Source: Acholeplasmataceae bacterium
GTDB lineage: Bacteria > Bacillota > Negativicutes > Acidaminococcales > Acidaminococcaceae
Assembly: GCA_012744295.1 (NCBI GenBank)
Contig: JAAYIB010000158.1
Span: forward strand, 1-26,754
Direction: 5' to 3'
DNA: 26,754 nt
This document shows positions 16,201 through 23,793 of this stretch, one piece after another. Each line of letters opens with the position of its first letter. The stretch's first letter is position 1. The notes beneath the pieces were generated by a model. It was not told the DNA's origin. It did not search any database and saw nothing but the letters and a program-made list of their open reading frames with translations. Made by a program: the position numbers and the translations under genes.

Positions 16201-16676
16201 ATGTTTCCGTCCTTGATACCCCTACCTTCTTTTTCGGGCTGACTCCCGGCGAAGAGGTCAATGTCGAAATCGAACCCGGTAAGATTCTCGTAATCAGGCT
16301 TGTCCATGTCGGCAAAGCAAACGACGAGGGCATGCGCATCGTGAGCTTCGAGCTCAACGGACTGCCGCGCGAGATAGAGCTCAGGGACAAGAATGTCAAG
16401 ACAACAGGCATTGCCCGCAAGAAAGCCGACAAAACAAACCTCGGCGAAATTGCGGCCACGCTCTCGGGCTCTGTCGTCAAGCTTTTTGCCGCAAAGGGGC
16501 AGCGCGTTGCCAAGGGTGAGCCCTTAGCCGTTACGGAGGCTATGAAAATGGAAACCACCATTGTCTCACCGCTCGCCGGTATCGTTTCCCAGGTTCACGT
16601 CGTCCCCGGAAGCAGAATAGAAAGTGGCGACTGCCTTTTGGAAATTGACATCAACACTCAGGTTGCGATGAAATAA
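13221..16676 (+). CDS. pyc: Pyruvate carboxylase
   Basis: An 1151-residue single-chain biotin enzyme that converts pyruvate, bicarbonate and ATP to oxaloacetate (anaplerosis/gluconeogenesis). The biotin carboxylase domain (about 1-450) shows VANRGEIAIRIFRACNE, the ATP-grasp loop GGGGRGMRMV and EVNPRIQVEHTVTE. The carboxyltransferase domain (about 530-810) begins LFTDTTFRDAHQSL and includes DMAGLLKP and the HLHTH metal-binding motif. A PYC/OADA conserved region follows. The C-terminal biotinyl domain has EAMKMET with the biotin-accepting Lys at about 1109. Length and domain order match full-length bacterial Pyc. AGGAGG precedes the ATG by about 8 nt. Monocistronic, between terminators. Confidence 0.97.
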   Translation: MSKIKTVLVANRGEIAIRIFRACNELGIRTVAIYSKEDMLSLHRNKSDEAYLVGAGRGPVEAYLDIEDIMRIAREHEVDAIHPGYGFLSENSELAKRCLEENLIFIGPELQHLVMFGDKINARRQAGLAGLPMIPGSDGPVGSLTEVRQFIEEHGLPIIIKAVNGGGGRGMRMVNSVSEVEDAFNRAKSEALKAFGSDEIYLEKYLQNPKHIEVQILGDSHGNIVHLYERDCSIQRRHQKLVEIAPAFSLSAAFRKEICDAAVKLMNNVGYTSAGTVEFLATPDNKFYFIEVNPRIQVEHTVTEMITGIDIVQAQIKIAEGYSLHDEEIGIPRQDEIHCHGHSIQCRITTEDPTNNFMPDTGKLIAYRSGGGFGIRLDGGNAFTGSVITPYYDSLLVKATTWGLTHKTVISKMLRCLKEFRIRGVKTNIQFLENVLTHPNFLNGSYDTNFVDENSELFIFQKPLDRGTKLLSYIAETTVNGYANAGMQAKPEYQPLQLPAYVRGEMPRGTKQILDEQGPEGLSKWLQEQREVLFTDTTFRDAHQSLFATRLRTADMLRVIEPTAAKLPNLFSFECWGGATFDVAYRFLYESPWERLRLFRERVPNILLQMLLRGSNAVGYTGYPDNVVKEFIHLAAKSGIDVFRIFDSLNSLDNMLLSIDTVRDCGKVAEAALCYTGDILDPRRDKYDLNYYVSMARELQKAGANIIAIKDMAGLLKPEAAYRLVSALKDAVGLPLHLHTHEGSGNAIYTCGKAIEAGVDIVDVALSSMSCGTSQPSGNSLYYALTGNERQPKLDINAMNELSRYWETVRPYYKAADQTELFPNPEVYIHEMPGGQYTNLKQQSAALGLLERWEEIKTMYHTVSMMFGDLIKVTPSSKIVGDMALFMVQNNLSEEDVYEKGDTLSFPASVIEFFEGRIGVPYQNFPEKLQKIILKDKIPVCGRPGDSLPPADFELAKKELEALGAQASPEDVSSYCLYPKVFRDWVSFINEYGDVSVLDTPTFFFGLTPGEEVNVEIEPGKILVIRLVHVGKANDEGMRIVSFELNGLPREIELRDKNVKTTGIARKKADKTNLGEIAATLSGSVVKLFAAKGQRVAKGEPLAVTEAMKMETTIVSPLAGIVSQVHVVPGSRIESGDCLLEIDINTQVAMK

Positions 16677-16692
16677 TCGGTTTTAAAGCAGA

Positions 16693-16725
16693 AAAAGGCT
16701 TCGCGCCATGAGCGCGAAGCCTTTT
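16693..16725. terminator. Bidirectional terminator between pyc and the DUF4332 gene
   Basis: AAAAGGCTTCGCGC (16693-16706) pairs perfectly with GCGCGAAGCCTTTT (16712-16725) around a 5-nt loop. The A/T ends give a T-run on both strands. It lies between convergent genes. Confidence 0.93.
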
Positions 16726-16771
16726 GTTATAATTATTTGAAACGGATTGCTTTGCCATTTCTGCAATGTTT

Positions 16772-17176
16772 TTAGTACTCGATTGCCCTCGGCAGTTCGG
16801 CTGCTTGTTTGACCCAGCCTTCGATTTGTTTTTGCGACGGAAGCTGCCTGACAAGTTTTTTTGCTTCATTGACTTCAATCATTTTGGCCACGAGGTTTTC
16901 CGGTTTCCTTCTCGCCAATTCGGGGACGGTGTCCACGCCTACAGCTTCCAAAAGCTCGGCATATTCGCCGCCGATGCCTTTGACTCTTGCTAAATCTGCA
17001 TGGTTTGCCCATTTCAAGATTGTCTTTTCGGCGATGCCCGTCTTTTCCGCCAACTCTTTTCTGCCCTTCTTCGTTCCGCAGGCTGCCAAAAGCTTCTCTA
17101 CCGAACCAATCCCTGCCTCCTTCAGCTTGACTTCATAGCTCTCACCGATTCCTTCTATCATTGTAAGCTTGGACAT
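16772..17176 (-). CDS. DUF4332 helix-hairpin-helix protein
   Basis: A 134-residue soluble protein with two helix-hairpin-helix-like units. The first is IEGIGESYEVKLKEAGIGSVEKLL; the second is VKGIGGEYAELLEAVGVDTVPELA. This repeat layout matches DUF4332, related to the non-specific DNA-binding HhH folds of the radA/pol-lambda type; nucleic-acid contact is plausible but unproven. The ATG at 17176 is preferred over a TTG at 17182 because AAGGAGG (17184-17190) is 7 nt upstream of the ATG. It follows the GlsB-type gene by 35 nt and is likely co-transcribed with it. Confidence 0.85.
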   Translation of the reverse strand: MSKLTMIEGIGESYEVKLKEAGIGSVEKLLAACGTKKGRKELAEKTGIAEKTILKWANHADLARVKGIGGEYAELLEAVGVDTVPELARRKPENLVAKMIEVNEAKKLVRQLPSQKQIEGWVKQAAELPRAIEY

Positions 17177-17211
17177 AATCAATCCTCCTTAATTTCTATT
17201 TATCAACCGCC

Positions 17212-17460
17212 TTATTTTTTAAACCGGTCGATAATGAACAATAACAAACAAGCTCCGGCAATTGCAACAACGATGCTTTGAATGTTGAAACCGCTGACGC
17301 CGCCAATTCCGACGAAACTCAGAAGAAATCCGCCCAAGAGAGCACCCGCTATACCGGCAGCAATGTTAGCAAAAGCTCCCATGGAGGCATTTTTGCCCAT
17401 AATGATACTGGCCAGCCACCCGGCAAGCGCACCGAAAACAATCCATGACAATATCCCCAT
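17212..17460 (-). CDS. GlsB/YeaQ/YmgE-family small membrane protein
   Basis: An 82-residue protein with three hydrophobic segments rich in Gly and Ala. The opening ILSWIVFGALAGWLAS is typical of the transglycosylase-associated/GlsB/YeaQ/YmgE family. Members are general-stress membrane proteins of unclear mechanism. An AAAGGAG (17472-17478) lies 11 nt before the ATG. The promoter at 17579-17607 leaves a leader of about 110 nt in which I see no clear riboswitch. Confidence 0.9.
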   Translation of the reverse strand: MGILSWIVFGALAGWLASIIMGKNASMGAFANIAAGIAGALLGGFLLSFVGIGGVSGFNIQSIVVAIAGACLLLFIIDRFKK

Positions 17461-17578
17461 TTCTTCTCACTCTCCTTTGTTAAACAGCTCAATGTTCCTA
17501 ACCGTACCGGGAGCGCCAAACCAAGGTATCAGGGGCTTAAATCGAAGTTTTAAAAAAACAATAACCTTTATTAAATTC

Positions 17579-17607
17579 ATTGTAACACTAATTTTTGTAA
17601 ATACCAA
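17579..17607 (-). promoter_or_regulatory. Promoter of the GlsB/DUF4332 operon
   Basis: On the minus strand TTGGTA (17602-17607) and TACAAT (17579-17584) are 17 nt apart, with TGT just before the -10. It diverges from the promoter at 17687-17715; the 286-nt gap between the two genes holds only these signals. Confidence 0.6.
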
Positions 17608-17686
17608 ATAGAAAAATGCCCGTTCCTCCATATTTTATGCTTTTTTATCAATTTTTGCGCAGCATATTCTCCGTCGTCTTTATCCG

Positions 17687-17715
17687 TTGTGCTTACAACA
17701 TTTTCAAGTTATAAT
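17687..17715 (+). promoter_or_regulatory. Promoter of the unrecognised 526-residue gene
   Basis: TTGTGC (17687-17692) and a perfect TATAAT (17710-17715) are 17 nt apart, about 32 nt before the ATG at 17747. Confidence 0.6.
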
Positions 17716-17746
17716 ATGTAAGCAAACGAACAGGAAAGGATCCGCC

Positions 17747-19327
17747 ATGAAACCAAAAACCCGCCCTTGGCTAATAGAAAACAGCATACTGCACTATGTC
17801 AGGAATAACATGGACGAAGACGGTTTCTTCATCGGCGACAACCTGCCGCGCGGAGAATACGCTCTGATCAATCCTGCTGCCGGACTTGAGCTCGGCGGCG
17901 GCGACGCCTTTGTCATCATGAACGACGGCACAGACGACAAGAAAACAACGGAAGTCGTCTACAAGGCGCTCAAGGATTTTATTACCGTACCGAACGAGAA
18001 GAAAAGAGACAACCTTTATCAACTGATTTCCTTTACGCAGTGCGTCTCCTATTGCGAAAGCCTTGCCGACAGACTGAATGAGGAAGAGCTTCCTGAATTC
18101 CTGCTGGAGCTAACTTTGGAATGGCTCCGCTATTCGCCCAGTCGGGAAGCAGTGAAGTTTGCGGTCGTTGTCACGGGCCTTTTCGGCCTGGATTCCGACA
18201 TCATACAAGACAAGGAAGGCCTTAAGGAAGATCTCCGTCTTCTTGCCCGTTGTGATGAATTTACCTATTTCGTGATTTTTGCCTTTGCACTCAGCAACAG
18301 CGAAGACGAACTCGACCTTTGGGAAATTATTCAGACAACCTACGGCTGGGGACGCGTTCACGCGATGGAAGCTTACGAGTATACGACCTCCGCAGAAAAA
18401 GATTGGCTGCTGCGCCACGGCTGTGAAATAGACGTCCGCTATCCGGCACTCTCGCTGCTCTGCATCAAGGAAGGCAACATGATGACCTCCCTGCAGAAGC
18501 CCGAAATTGACGAAGAGCTTTATCGGGGCATTTTGCATGCGTTAAACAATTACCTTGACTTCCTGCTTGAACTTGATTCGACAGACGGCAGCTACCCTGA
18601 CTTCGGACCGGTTAACACCTTCGGCCTGATGCGGGAGGTGCTGCGCCATGCGCAAGGATACTCGAACTCGATTGAAAGCCTTGTCGACGTCGTCAACCTG
18701 GCAAACAACCTGCAAAGGCTGGCAGAAGAAGAGCGTTGGGAAACAATTGATGCCAATGCCTGTCACCTTCTGATCGGAATGGCTGAGAAACTTATCTACA
18801 GAAAGGACTGGATGCCTGAGATCAGCAATGAAATAGTCAACCCTGACGGAAGCATCAATTATACAGCCATCGAATTCGCCCGGGCCCTGAAGATGGACAT
18901 CTGGGAGCTGCTGGCAGCGCTGCTTCGACAGGATCCGCTGCGAACACGCCTGTACAGTTATCTTTTAGACACAAATGACGAAGACCGTTACCAGCTGGCC
19001 CTATCCTTCGCCCGTGCGAGCTTAGAGCTTTACGAAGAAAACGAGCACGCCCTCGAGCCGATCATAAAAAGCCTTGAAACAAGGCCCGGCTTTGGCGAGG
19101 ACCTGCTTATCAAGGCTTTGACTTCAATTTATGACTGGCCGCGTTCCTGCGCGCTTGATGTCCTTGATGCCTGGGGAGTCGAATATCTGACTCCGGAGCT
19201 GCGCGCCGCTCTCCTGCAGGCGCTGAACCTCGCTCAGCACACGCTGCTGACAATGCGCATCAAGTCTTTGCTTGACAACAAGGTTCTCGACTTGGAGGAC
19301 GTTATCAAGCTGATGGCTCTGGAGTAA
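17747..19327 (+). CDS. Uncharacterised 526-residue cytoplasmic protein
   Basis: I do not recognise this protein. It is acidic and soluble, with no signal peptide or membrane segment. From about residue 80 on it looks almost wholly alpha-helical, with recurring Leu-rich helices, suggesting a HEAT/ARM-like or other helical-repeat solenoid. The N-terminal 60 residues are different: KTRPWLIENSILHYVRNN followed by a Gly/Asp-rich stretch (LGGGDAFVIMNDGTDDKK) that may be a small beta domain. No catalytic motif is apparent. The ATG at 17747 has AGGAAAGGA 6 nt upstream; a longer in-frame start at 17687 overlaps the promoter. Its stop runs 23 nt into the 3' end of phoR on the other strand. Confidence 0.85.
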   Translation: MKPKTRPWLIENSILHYVRNNMDEDGFFIGDNLPRGEYALINPAAGLELGGGDAFVIMNDGTDDKKTTEVVYKALKDFITVPNEKKRDNLYQLISFTQCVSYCESLADRLNEEELPEFLLELTLEWLRYSPSREAVKFAVVVTGLFGLDSDIIQDKEGLKEDLRLLARCDEFTYFVIFAFALSNSEDELDLWEIIQTTYGWGRVHAMEAYEYTTSAEKDWLLRHGCEIDVRYPALSLLCIKEGNMMTSLQKPEIDEELYRGILHALNNYLDFLLELDSTDGSYPDFGPVNTFGLMREVLRHAQGYSNSIESLVDVVNLANNLQRLAEEERWETIDANACHLLIGMAEKLIYRKDWMPEISNEIVNPDGSINYTAIEFARALKMDIWELLAALLRQDPLRTRLYSYLLDTNDEDRYQLALSFARASLELYEENEHALEPIIKSLETRPGFGEDLLIKALTSIYDWPRSCALDVLDAWGVEYLTPELRAALLQALNLAQHTLLTMRIKSLLDNKVLDLEDVIKLMALE

Positions 19328-20822
19328 AGCTTTCGCCTCCGGCAAGCGGTACGGTAAACACGAAGGCCACGCCTTCGCCGGGACCGCTTTCGCAGAAAAT
19401 CCTGCCGCCGAATATTTCCACAATGAACTTCACAATTGACAGGCCAAGGCCCGTACCGCCAATCTGGCGCGTGCGGGCTTTGTCTATGCGATAGAAACGC
19501 TCAAAAATTCTTGCGGCGTCCTGCCGGGAAATACCTTCGCCCGTATTATGAACCCGAAAAACCGCGAATTGCTTTTCTCGCTGACAGCTGATAGTGATGA
19601 CGCCACCGGCCGGGGTATACTTCAAGGCGTTCTCCAGCAGGTTAACCAGCACCTGCTTCAGCCAGTCCGTATTGGCCATTACCGTTACTGCCGTTCGTGG
19701 CTGGATTATTTCGAGGATGAGGTCTCTTTCACTTACGCGCCGGCGGAACTCCTCGACGACCTTGTTCATAACCTCGCCTGGTTCTAAAGCCTCCATACTG
19801 ATGCTGCGCCTGTATTCTTCGGAATCAAGCCTCGCCAGCTGCAGCAGGTCACGCAAAAGCGCCTGCATTCGTTCACTTTCCTTCAAAATGATGTCGAGGA
19901 ATTTCTGACGCAGTCCAGCATCCTCGGGAGCGTCCTGTCCGAGCAGGATCTCCGTAAATCCCCTGATGGTTGTAAGAGGGGTCGCAAGCTCATGCGAAGC
20001 ATTGGAAACAAATTCAGACTGTTTTTCATAAACCACCTGTAAGGCGCTAATGTCATGGAAAACAAAAAATACACTGTTGGGTTCGTTATTATAAGGAGCC
20101 TTGAGCGGTGTTCCGAAAACCTGGAAAGACTTCTTGCCATGCAAGGAAGACGCGCTGAGATTCCTGCTGACCGGAGCATCCGTTGCCAGTGCCGACCCAA
20201 GCAGATCCTCAATGGCAAGATTATTGACGAGCTGCAGGTAATGCCTGCCGACCGCCTCCTTGCCAAAAAGCTTGCCAAATTGTTCGTTGCAGTCGATTAT
20301 CATTCCCCTCTTGTCGATTGTAACAATGGAGTTGTCGGTATTGTTCATAATCAGTTCGAGTTTTCTTTTCTCGCGCGCGAGCTCGTCTTTCTTCGACTCA
20401 ATGCTTTCCGCCATCGTGTTAAGCGCGTGTGAAAGCGCTGCGAATTCATCGGAGACATTGCGCTGCAGGCGAAGCGTAGAATTGCCCTGCGCCATTTTCT
20501 GCGCGGCAGCTTCGATTTCCTCAAAAGGCTGCAGCATTTTCAACACCAGAAATCTGGCAAGGGCCGCAGCGAGCAGCATCAAAAAAACAAAGGCGACAAG
20601 AACGAAGACACGCACTTTATCATATTCTGCGGCAAAGCGCTTGAGTGGGAAGGCTGCCTGCAGAATCAATCTGCCGTCAAGAGGCTCTGCCAGGTAAAGA
20701 GTGCGCAAGTCTCCCTGCTCATCACTCCGAACGGACGCGCCCATGCCGCCGCCAAGATAGGCCCTGACTGCCTCGCTTACATCGGAATCAGCAACGTCAA
20801 GCAGCCTGAGATTGATTTCCAT
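19305..20822 (-). CDS. phoR: PhoR-type sensor histidine kinase, main part (downstream of a frameshift)
   Basis: A 505-residue open frame carrying most of a phosphate-sensor kinase. It includes the end of an extracytoplasmic sensor, a membrane helix (about 70-95), HAMP (about 95-145), PAS (about 150-260), HisKA with phospho-acceptor His277 in SHELATPLTT, and an HATPase with N398 (LLENALKYTP) and GGTGLGLS at about 455-462. It should phosphorylate PhoB under phosphate limitation. The ATG at 20822 has AAAGGA only 1-2 nt away, and the frame is closed by a stop at 20835-20837, so it is not a convincing independent start. It most likely continues the 21046 fragment through a lost base. The H-box has Ala where Lys/Arg is usual. 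Confidence 0.87.
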   Translation of the reverse strand: MEINLRLLDVADSDVSEAVRAYLGGGMGASVRSDEQGDLRTLYLAEPLDGRLILQAAFPLKRFAAEYDKVRVFVLVAFVFLMLLAAALARFLVLKMLQPFEEIEAAAQKMAQGNSTLRLQRNVSDEFAALSHALNTMAESIESKKDELAREKRKLELIMNNTDNSIVTIDKRGMIIDCNEQFGKLFGKEAVGRHYLQLVNNLAIEDLLGSALATDAPVSRNLSASSLHGKKSFQVFGTPLKAPYNNEPNSVFFVFHDISALQVVYEKQSEFVSNASHELATPLTTIRGFTEILLGQDAPEDAGLRQKFLDIILKESERMQALLRDLLQLARLDSEEYRRSISMEALEPGEVMNKVVEEFRRRVSERDLILEIIQPRTAVTVMANTDWLKQVLVNLLENALKYTPAGGVITISCQREKQFAVFRVHNTGEGISRQDAARIFERFYRIDKARTRQIGGTGLGLSIVKFIVEIFGGRIFCESGPGEGVAFVFTVPLAGGESFTPEPSA

Positions 20823-21046
20823 TCCTTTGCCAGCTCAGCGCTCTCGGCCTCTAATTGCTCACGGCTCGCCCCCTTGTTGAGGCTTTCTGTCAGCTGCTTT
20901 GCGGCATAGCTGGCCTGCAGCATGCTTTTTTCCTTAAAAAGCCGCATGCCGTAATCTTGAAATATGCTCAACGTATATGCTCCCGCAACCAGAAAGGCGC
21001 ATAAAAAGAGCCCCTGGACAAGCAGGAGAAAACGATTACGAACCAT
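20777..21046 (-). pseudogene. phoR: PhoR N-terminal fragment (frameshifted from the kinase body)
   Basis: An 89-codon frame beginning at an ATG with a good GAGGAG site, 10 nt after pstA. It encodes the first membrane helix (about 6-28) and the start of the extracytoplasmic sensor, ending in AELAKEWKSISG before a stop at 20777. The kinase body continues in the -1 frame. One extra A in the AAA run at about 20817-20819 would give AKEWKINLRLLDVADSD, restoring a PhoR-like continuous protein. The natural product is therefore probably one protein of about 580 residues. It could be a sequencing error, a recent mutation, or less likely programmed frameshifting. Confidence 0.8.
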
Positions 21047-21056
21047 CGCCCACTCC

Positions 21057-21914
21057 TCAATTCTTTCTGTTTCCGACAGTCTTTAGTTTTCTTTGCAGCA
21101 GGATGAACAGCAGGTTGATAATAAGCACAACCAGTATCAGAAGGGCGCCGATGCCGTTGGCTATTTCCACACGGTCGGGAACGAGACCAATGCCCATGAC
21201 GTACCAGAGATGGACCGCCAGCGTTTCGCCGCCGGCAAACAGGTCGAAGTCTGCCATGTGGCGGGAAACCGTTGTTCCTGCCGTAAAAATCAGGATTGCG
21301 CTTTCACCGATTGCCCGGCCGCCGGCCAGCATGATTCCCGTAACGATGCCGCCCGCTGCTTCAGGCAGCACAACCTTACGTATAGTTTGCCACTTCGTGG
21401 CTCCAAGTGCAAGGCTTGCCTCGCGATATGTCTGCGGAACATTCTGCAGGGCCTCCTCCGTCACCCTTACGAGGAGCGGCAGATTCAGAAGAGAAAGCGC
21501 AAGAGCGCCGCCGAGAATGCTGAAGCCCATACCGAGAAAATCGACAAAAACAGTCATGCCAAACAGGCCAAGCACGATGGAAGGTACCGTCGACAGGCTT
21601 TCGGTGCTGAGGCGAATGAATCTCGTGAGCCGGTTGTCCTTAGCGTACTCCGAAAGATAGATTGCCGCGCCTATGGCGATAAAGATCGAGAAAAGCATCG
21701 ACAACAAAAGAATATAAACGGTGTTGAAAAGCTGTGGTCCAACGCCGCCTCCGGCCTCCGTATCGCTGGGCATGCCGAACACAAAACCGGGCGTCAGCAT
21801 CGGCAGACCCTTATAAAGCATATAGCCGATAAACAGGGCGAGAATCCCCACCAGGAAGATGCCTACCAGCCACAGACCTGTTTTGGCAAGCTTGTCCTGC
21901 GTCTTCTTATTCAT
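21057..21914 (-). CDS. pstA: Phosphate ABC transporter permease PstA
   Basis: A 285-residue membrane protein with about six helices and the EAA-type loop REASLALGATKWQTIRKVVLPEA. The G-M-ILAGGRAIGESAILIFTAG region is also typical of PstA. It forms the phosphate channel with PstC. Its ATG overlaps the pstC stop by 4 nt (ATGA), so translation is coupled. phoR follows 10 nt after its stop. Confidence 0.95.
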   Translation of the reverse strand: MNKKTQDKLAKTGLWLVGIFLVGILALFIGYMLYKGLPMLTPGFVFGMPSDTEAGGGVGPQLFNTVYILLLSMLFSIFIAIGAAIYLSEYAKDNRLTRFIRLSTESLSTVPSIVLGLFGMTVFVDFLGMGFSILGGALALSLLNLPLLVRVTEEALQNVPQTYREASLALGATKWQTIRKVVLPEAAGGIVTGIMLAGGRAIGESAILIFTAGTTVSRHMADFDLFAGGETLAVHLWYVMGIGLVPDRVEIANGIGALLILVVLIINLLFILLQRKLKTVGNRKN

Positions 21915-22795
21915 GCTTCCACCGCCTTTTTAGCACCGATTCTGCGTACTGTCAGAATCATTCCGAGGGAAATCAAAAGCAGGATCAACGCCATCAGGAA
22001 TAAAGAATTGCCCCAGGTCGAGCCAAAAGGCGTGTTTCCCATCTCCACCACAATTTCGCTCGGAAGGGTGCTTGTCGGCGAAAAAAGAGAAGTCGCGAGA
22101 CGCGGAGTGTTACCGATCACCATTTGTACCGCCATGGTTTCACCGATGGCACGAGCCATGCCCAGAATTACGGCGGTCACTATTCCCGGCTTGGCGGCCG
22201 GCAGCACTATGTGCCAGATTGTCTGCCAATAGGTTGCACCGAGCGCGTAGGAGCCCTCCTCCTGCATGGAGGGCACCGCCAGGAGGGCATCCGTGGAAAT
22301 GCTGATAACTGTCGGCAAAATCATGATTGACAGAATCAAGGAAGCCGTGAAGATTCCGAAACCACCCGCCACTCCGAAGAACTCGCGCACGAAAGGCACC
22401 ACGACCGTAAGGCCGATAAAGCCGTAGACAACCGAAGGTATAGCCATATACAGGTTGACCGCGGGCTTCATGATTTCGAGCATCCATTTCGGTGCCAGCT
22501 TAGCCATGAAAACAGCCGCAGCTATGCCGACGGGCCCGCCGACAGCAATCGACAGGAAGGTCACCAGCAAGCTTCCGACAATAAAACTGAGCGCACCGTA
22601 ATTTTCGGTGTCCGGGCTCCATTTTGCTGAAAAAAAGAATTCCAGGGGACTTACGTCCAGAAAGGTCCGCAATCCCTGCTGACCAATAAAGAACACCAGC
22701 GCTATGATTATAAATGTCAGAAATCCGGCACTGACAAGCAGCACCTTTCTTGCCAGGCTTTCATTGCGAATTCTGTCGAGGTCATATTTTCTCAT
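21911..22795 (-). CDS. pstC: Phosphate ABC transporter permease PstC
   Basis: A 294-residue membrane protein with about six helices. Family features include SPLEFFFSAKWSPDTENYGALSFIVGSL and the EAA loop EEGSYALGATYWQTIWHIVLPAA followed by GMARAIGETMAVQMVIGN. It pairs with PstA to form the transmembrane channel for phosphate. An AGGAG site lies 7 nt before the ATG. The gene is separated from pstS by a terminator-like hairpin (22814-22846). Confidence 0.95.
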   Translation of the reverse strand: MRKYDLDRIRNESLARKVLLVSAGFLTFIIIALVFFIGQQGLRTFLDVSPLEFFFSAKWSPDTENYGALSFIVGSLLVTFLSIAVGGPVGIAAAVFMAKLAPKWMLEIMKPAVNLYMAIPSVVYGFIGLTVVVPFVREFFGVAGGFGIFTASLILSIMILPTVISISTDALLAVPSMQEEGSYALGATYWQTIWHIVLPAAKPGIVTAVILGMARAIGETMAVQMVIGNTPRLATSLFSPTSTLPSEIVVEMGNTPFGSTWGNSLFLMALILLLISLGMILTVRRIGAKKAVEA

Positions 22796-22813
22796 ATTTG
22801 TCTCCTATTGGTA

Positions 22814-22846
22814 AAAAAACCAGGTCCGATTTGTCCCTGGTTTTTT
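22814..22846 (-). terminator. Terminator-like hairpin between pstS and pstC
   Basis: On the minus strand AAAAAACCAGG pairs with CCTGGTTTTTT around an 11-nt loop, with the T-run as the 3' arm. Partial read-through would leave pstS messages more abundant than pstCA. Confidence 0.88.
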
Positions 22847-22888
22847 AGTTAAACTGATTTTATTTTTTTGAGCTCAAGGAGCCCGCAC

Positions 22889-23752
22889 TTATTTTTTCAT
22901 TTTTGTAACGGGAACGAAGCCTTTTTGTTCGGCATGTTTTTCCTGGAATTCAGAGCTTGTCACGTAGTCAACAAAAGCTTTTACGGCGCCCTTGGGTTCG
23001 CCTTTGGTAAACATGCGTCCGAAGGTGTAGACCGGGTACTTGCCATCGATTACCGCAGCAATCGAATATTTCACTCCGTCAAAGGAAAGGGCTTTTACTG
23101 TGCCGTCGACATAGGCAGCATCAACATAGCCGATAGCTCCCGGAGTCGTTGCGATTGCCGAGCGTACGGAGCCGTTGGAGTCCTGGATAATCGCATCGTC
23201 AGTAAACTGCGCGCCCTTAAGAACCACTTGGGCGATAGTAGCACGCGAACCTGAGGATTTAGACCTGTGCACGATTGTAATCTTTTGATCCTTGCCGCCG
23301 ACTTCCTTCCAATTCCTGATCTTGCCTGTCATGATGTCAACATACTGACCGGCGGAAAGATTTTCTACGGCAACATCCTTGTTGGTAATGAAAACAAAGG
23401 GAATGCCGACAAGCTTGGTTTCAACAAGGCCCTTATCCTTAAGGTCATCCGCGAGTGCAACGTCGGAGTTGCCGATATCGACTGCTCCCGAGGCAACCTG
23501 TTTCTGCCCGGTGAAGGAACCGCCGCCGGAAAGATTGATCGTAACCTTGTCATGCTTTTTGTAAAACTCTTCCTGTCCTGCCTTTAAAAGAGGCAGCAAG
23601 GCCGTGGAACCGGACGCGGCCACCTTGCCCTCAACCTTCTGAGGCGATGCCGTCCCGGCATCCTTCTTATCGCTGCCGCATCCTGCGAACAGGCCTGCTG
23701 CAACCACTAACGATAATGCGGTAACTGCTGTTTTCCTGAAAATGTTTTTCAC
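22889..23752 (-). CDS. pstS: Phosphate-binding lipoprotein PstS
   Basis: A 287-residue high-affinity phosphate receptor. The signal peptide ends in lipobox FAGC (Cys about residue 25). Phosphate-site motifs are visible: ASGSTALLPLL, LSGGGSFTGQKQV, DIGNSDVAL and RSKSSGSRATIAQ. It captures phosphate outside the membrane and delivers it to PstCA. The GTG start has AAGGGGGA about 8 nt upstream. It has its own Pho-box promoter (23794-23847) and ends before a terminator-like hairpin. Confidence 0.96.
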   Translation of the reverse strand: MKNIFRKTAVTALSLVVAAGLFAGCGSDKKDAGTASPQKVEGKVAASGSTALLPLLKAGQEEFYKKHDKVTINLSGGGSFTGQKQVASGAVDIGNSDVALADDLKDKGLVETKLVGIPFVFITNKDVAVENLSAGQYVDIMTGKIRNWKEVGGKDQKITIVHRSKSSGSRATIAQVVLKGAQFTDDAIIQDSNGSVRSAIATTPGAIGYVDAAYVDGTVKALSFDGVKYSIAAVIDGKYPVYTFGRMFTKGEPKGAVKAFVDYVTSSEFQEKHAEQKGFVPVTKMKK

Positions 23753-23793
23753 TCTTGTTTCCCCCTTGATGTTGTCTTTTCGGTGATAACTTA

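Noticed and set aside
20820..20830. A-AAG stretch in phoR as a programmed -1 frameshift site
   Set aside because: A-AAG is used by some insertion-sequence genes, but here it lacks the full X-XXY-YYZ heptamer. No convincing downstream stem-loop is seen. A lost base in the nearby A run is simpler.
21093..22232. Long plus-strand open frame opposite pstA/pstC
   Set aside because: It is antisense to two certain genes, rich in His/Gln/Arg, has no ribosome site and resembles no family. It is a frame shadow.
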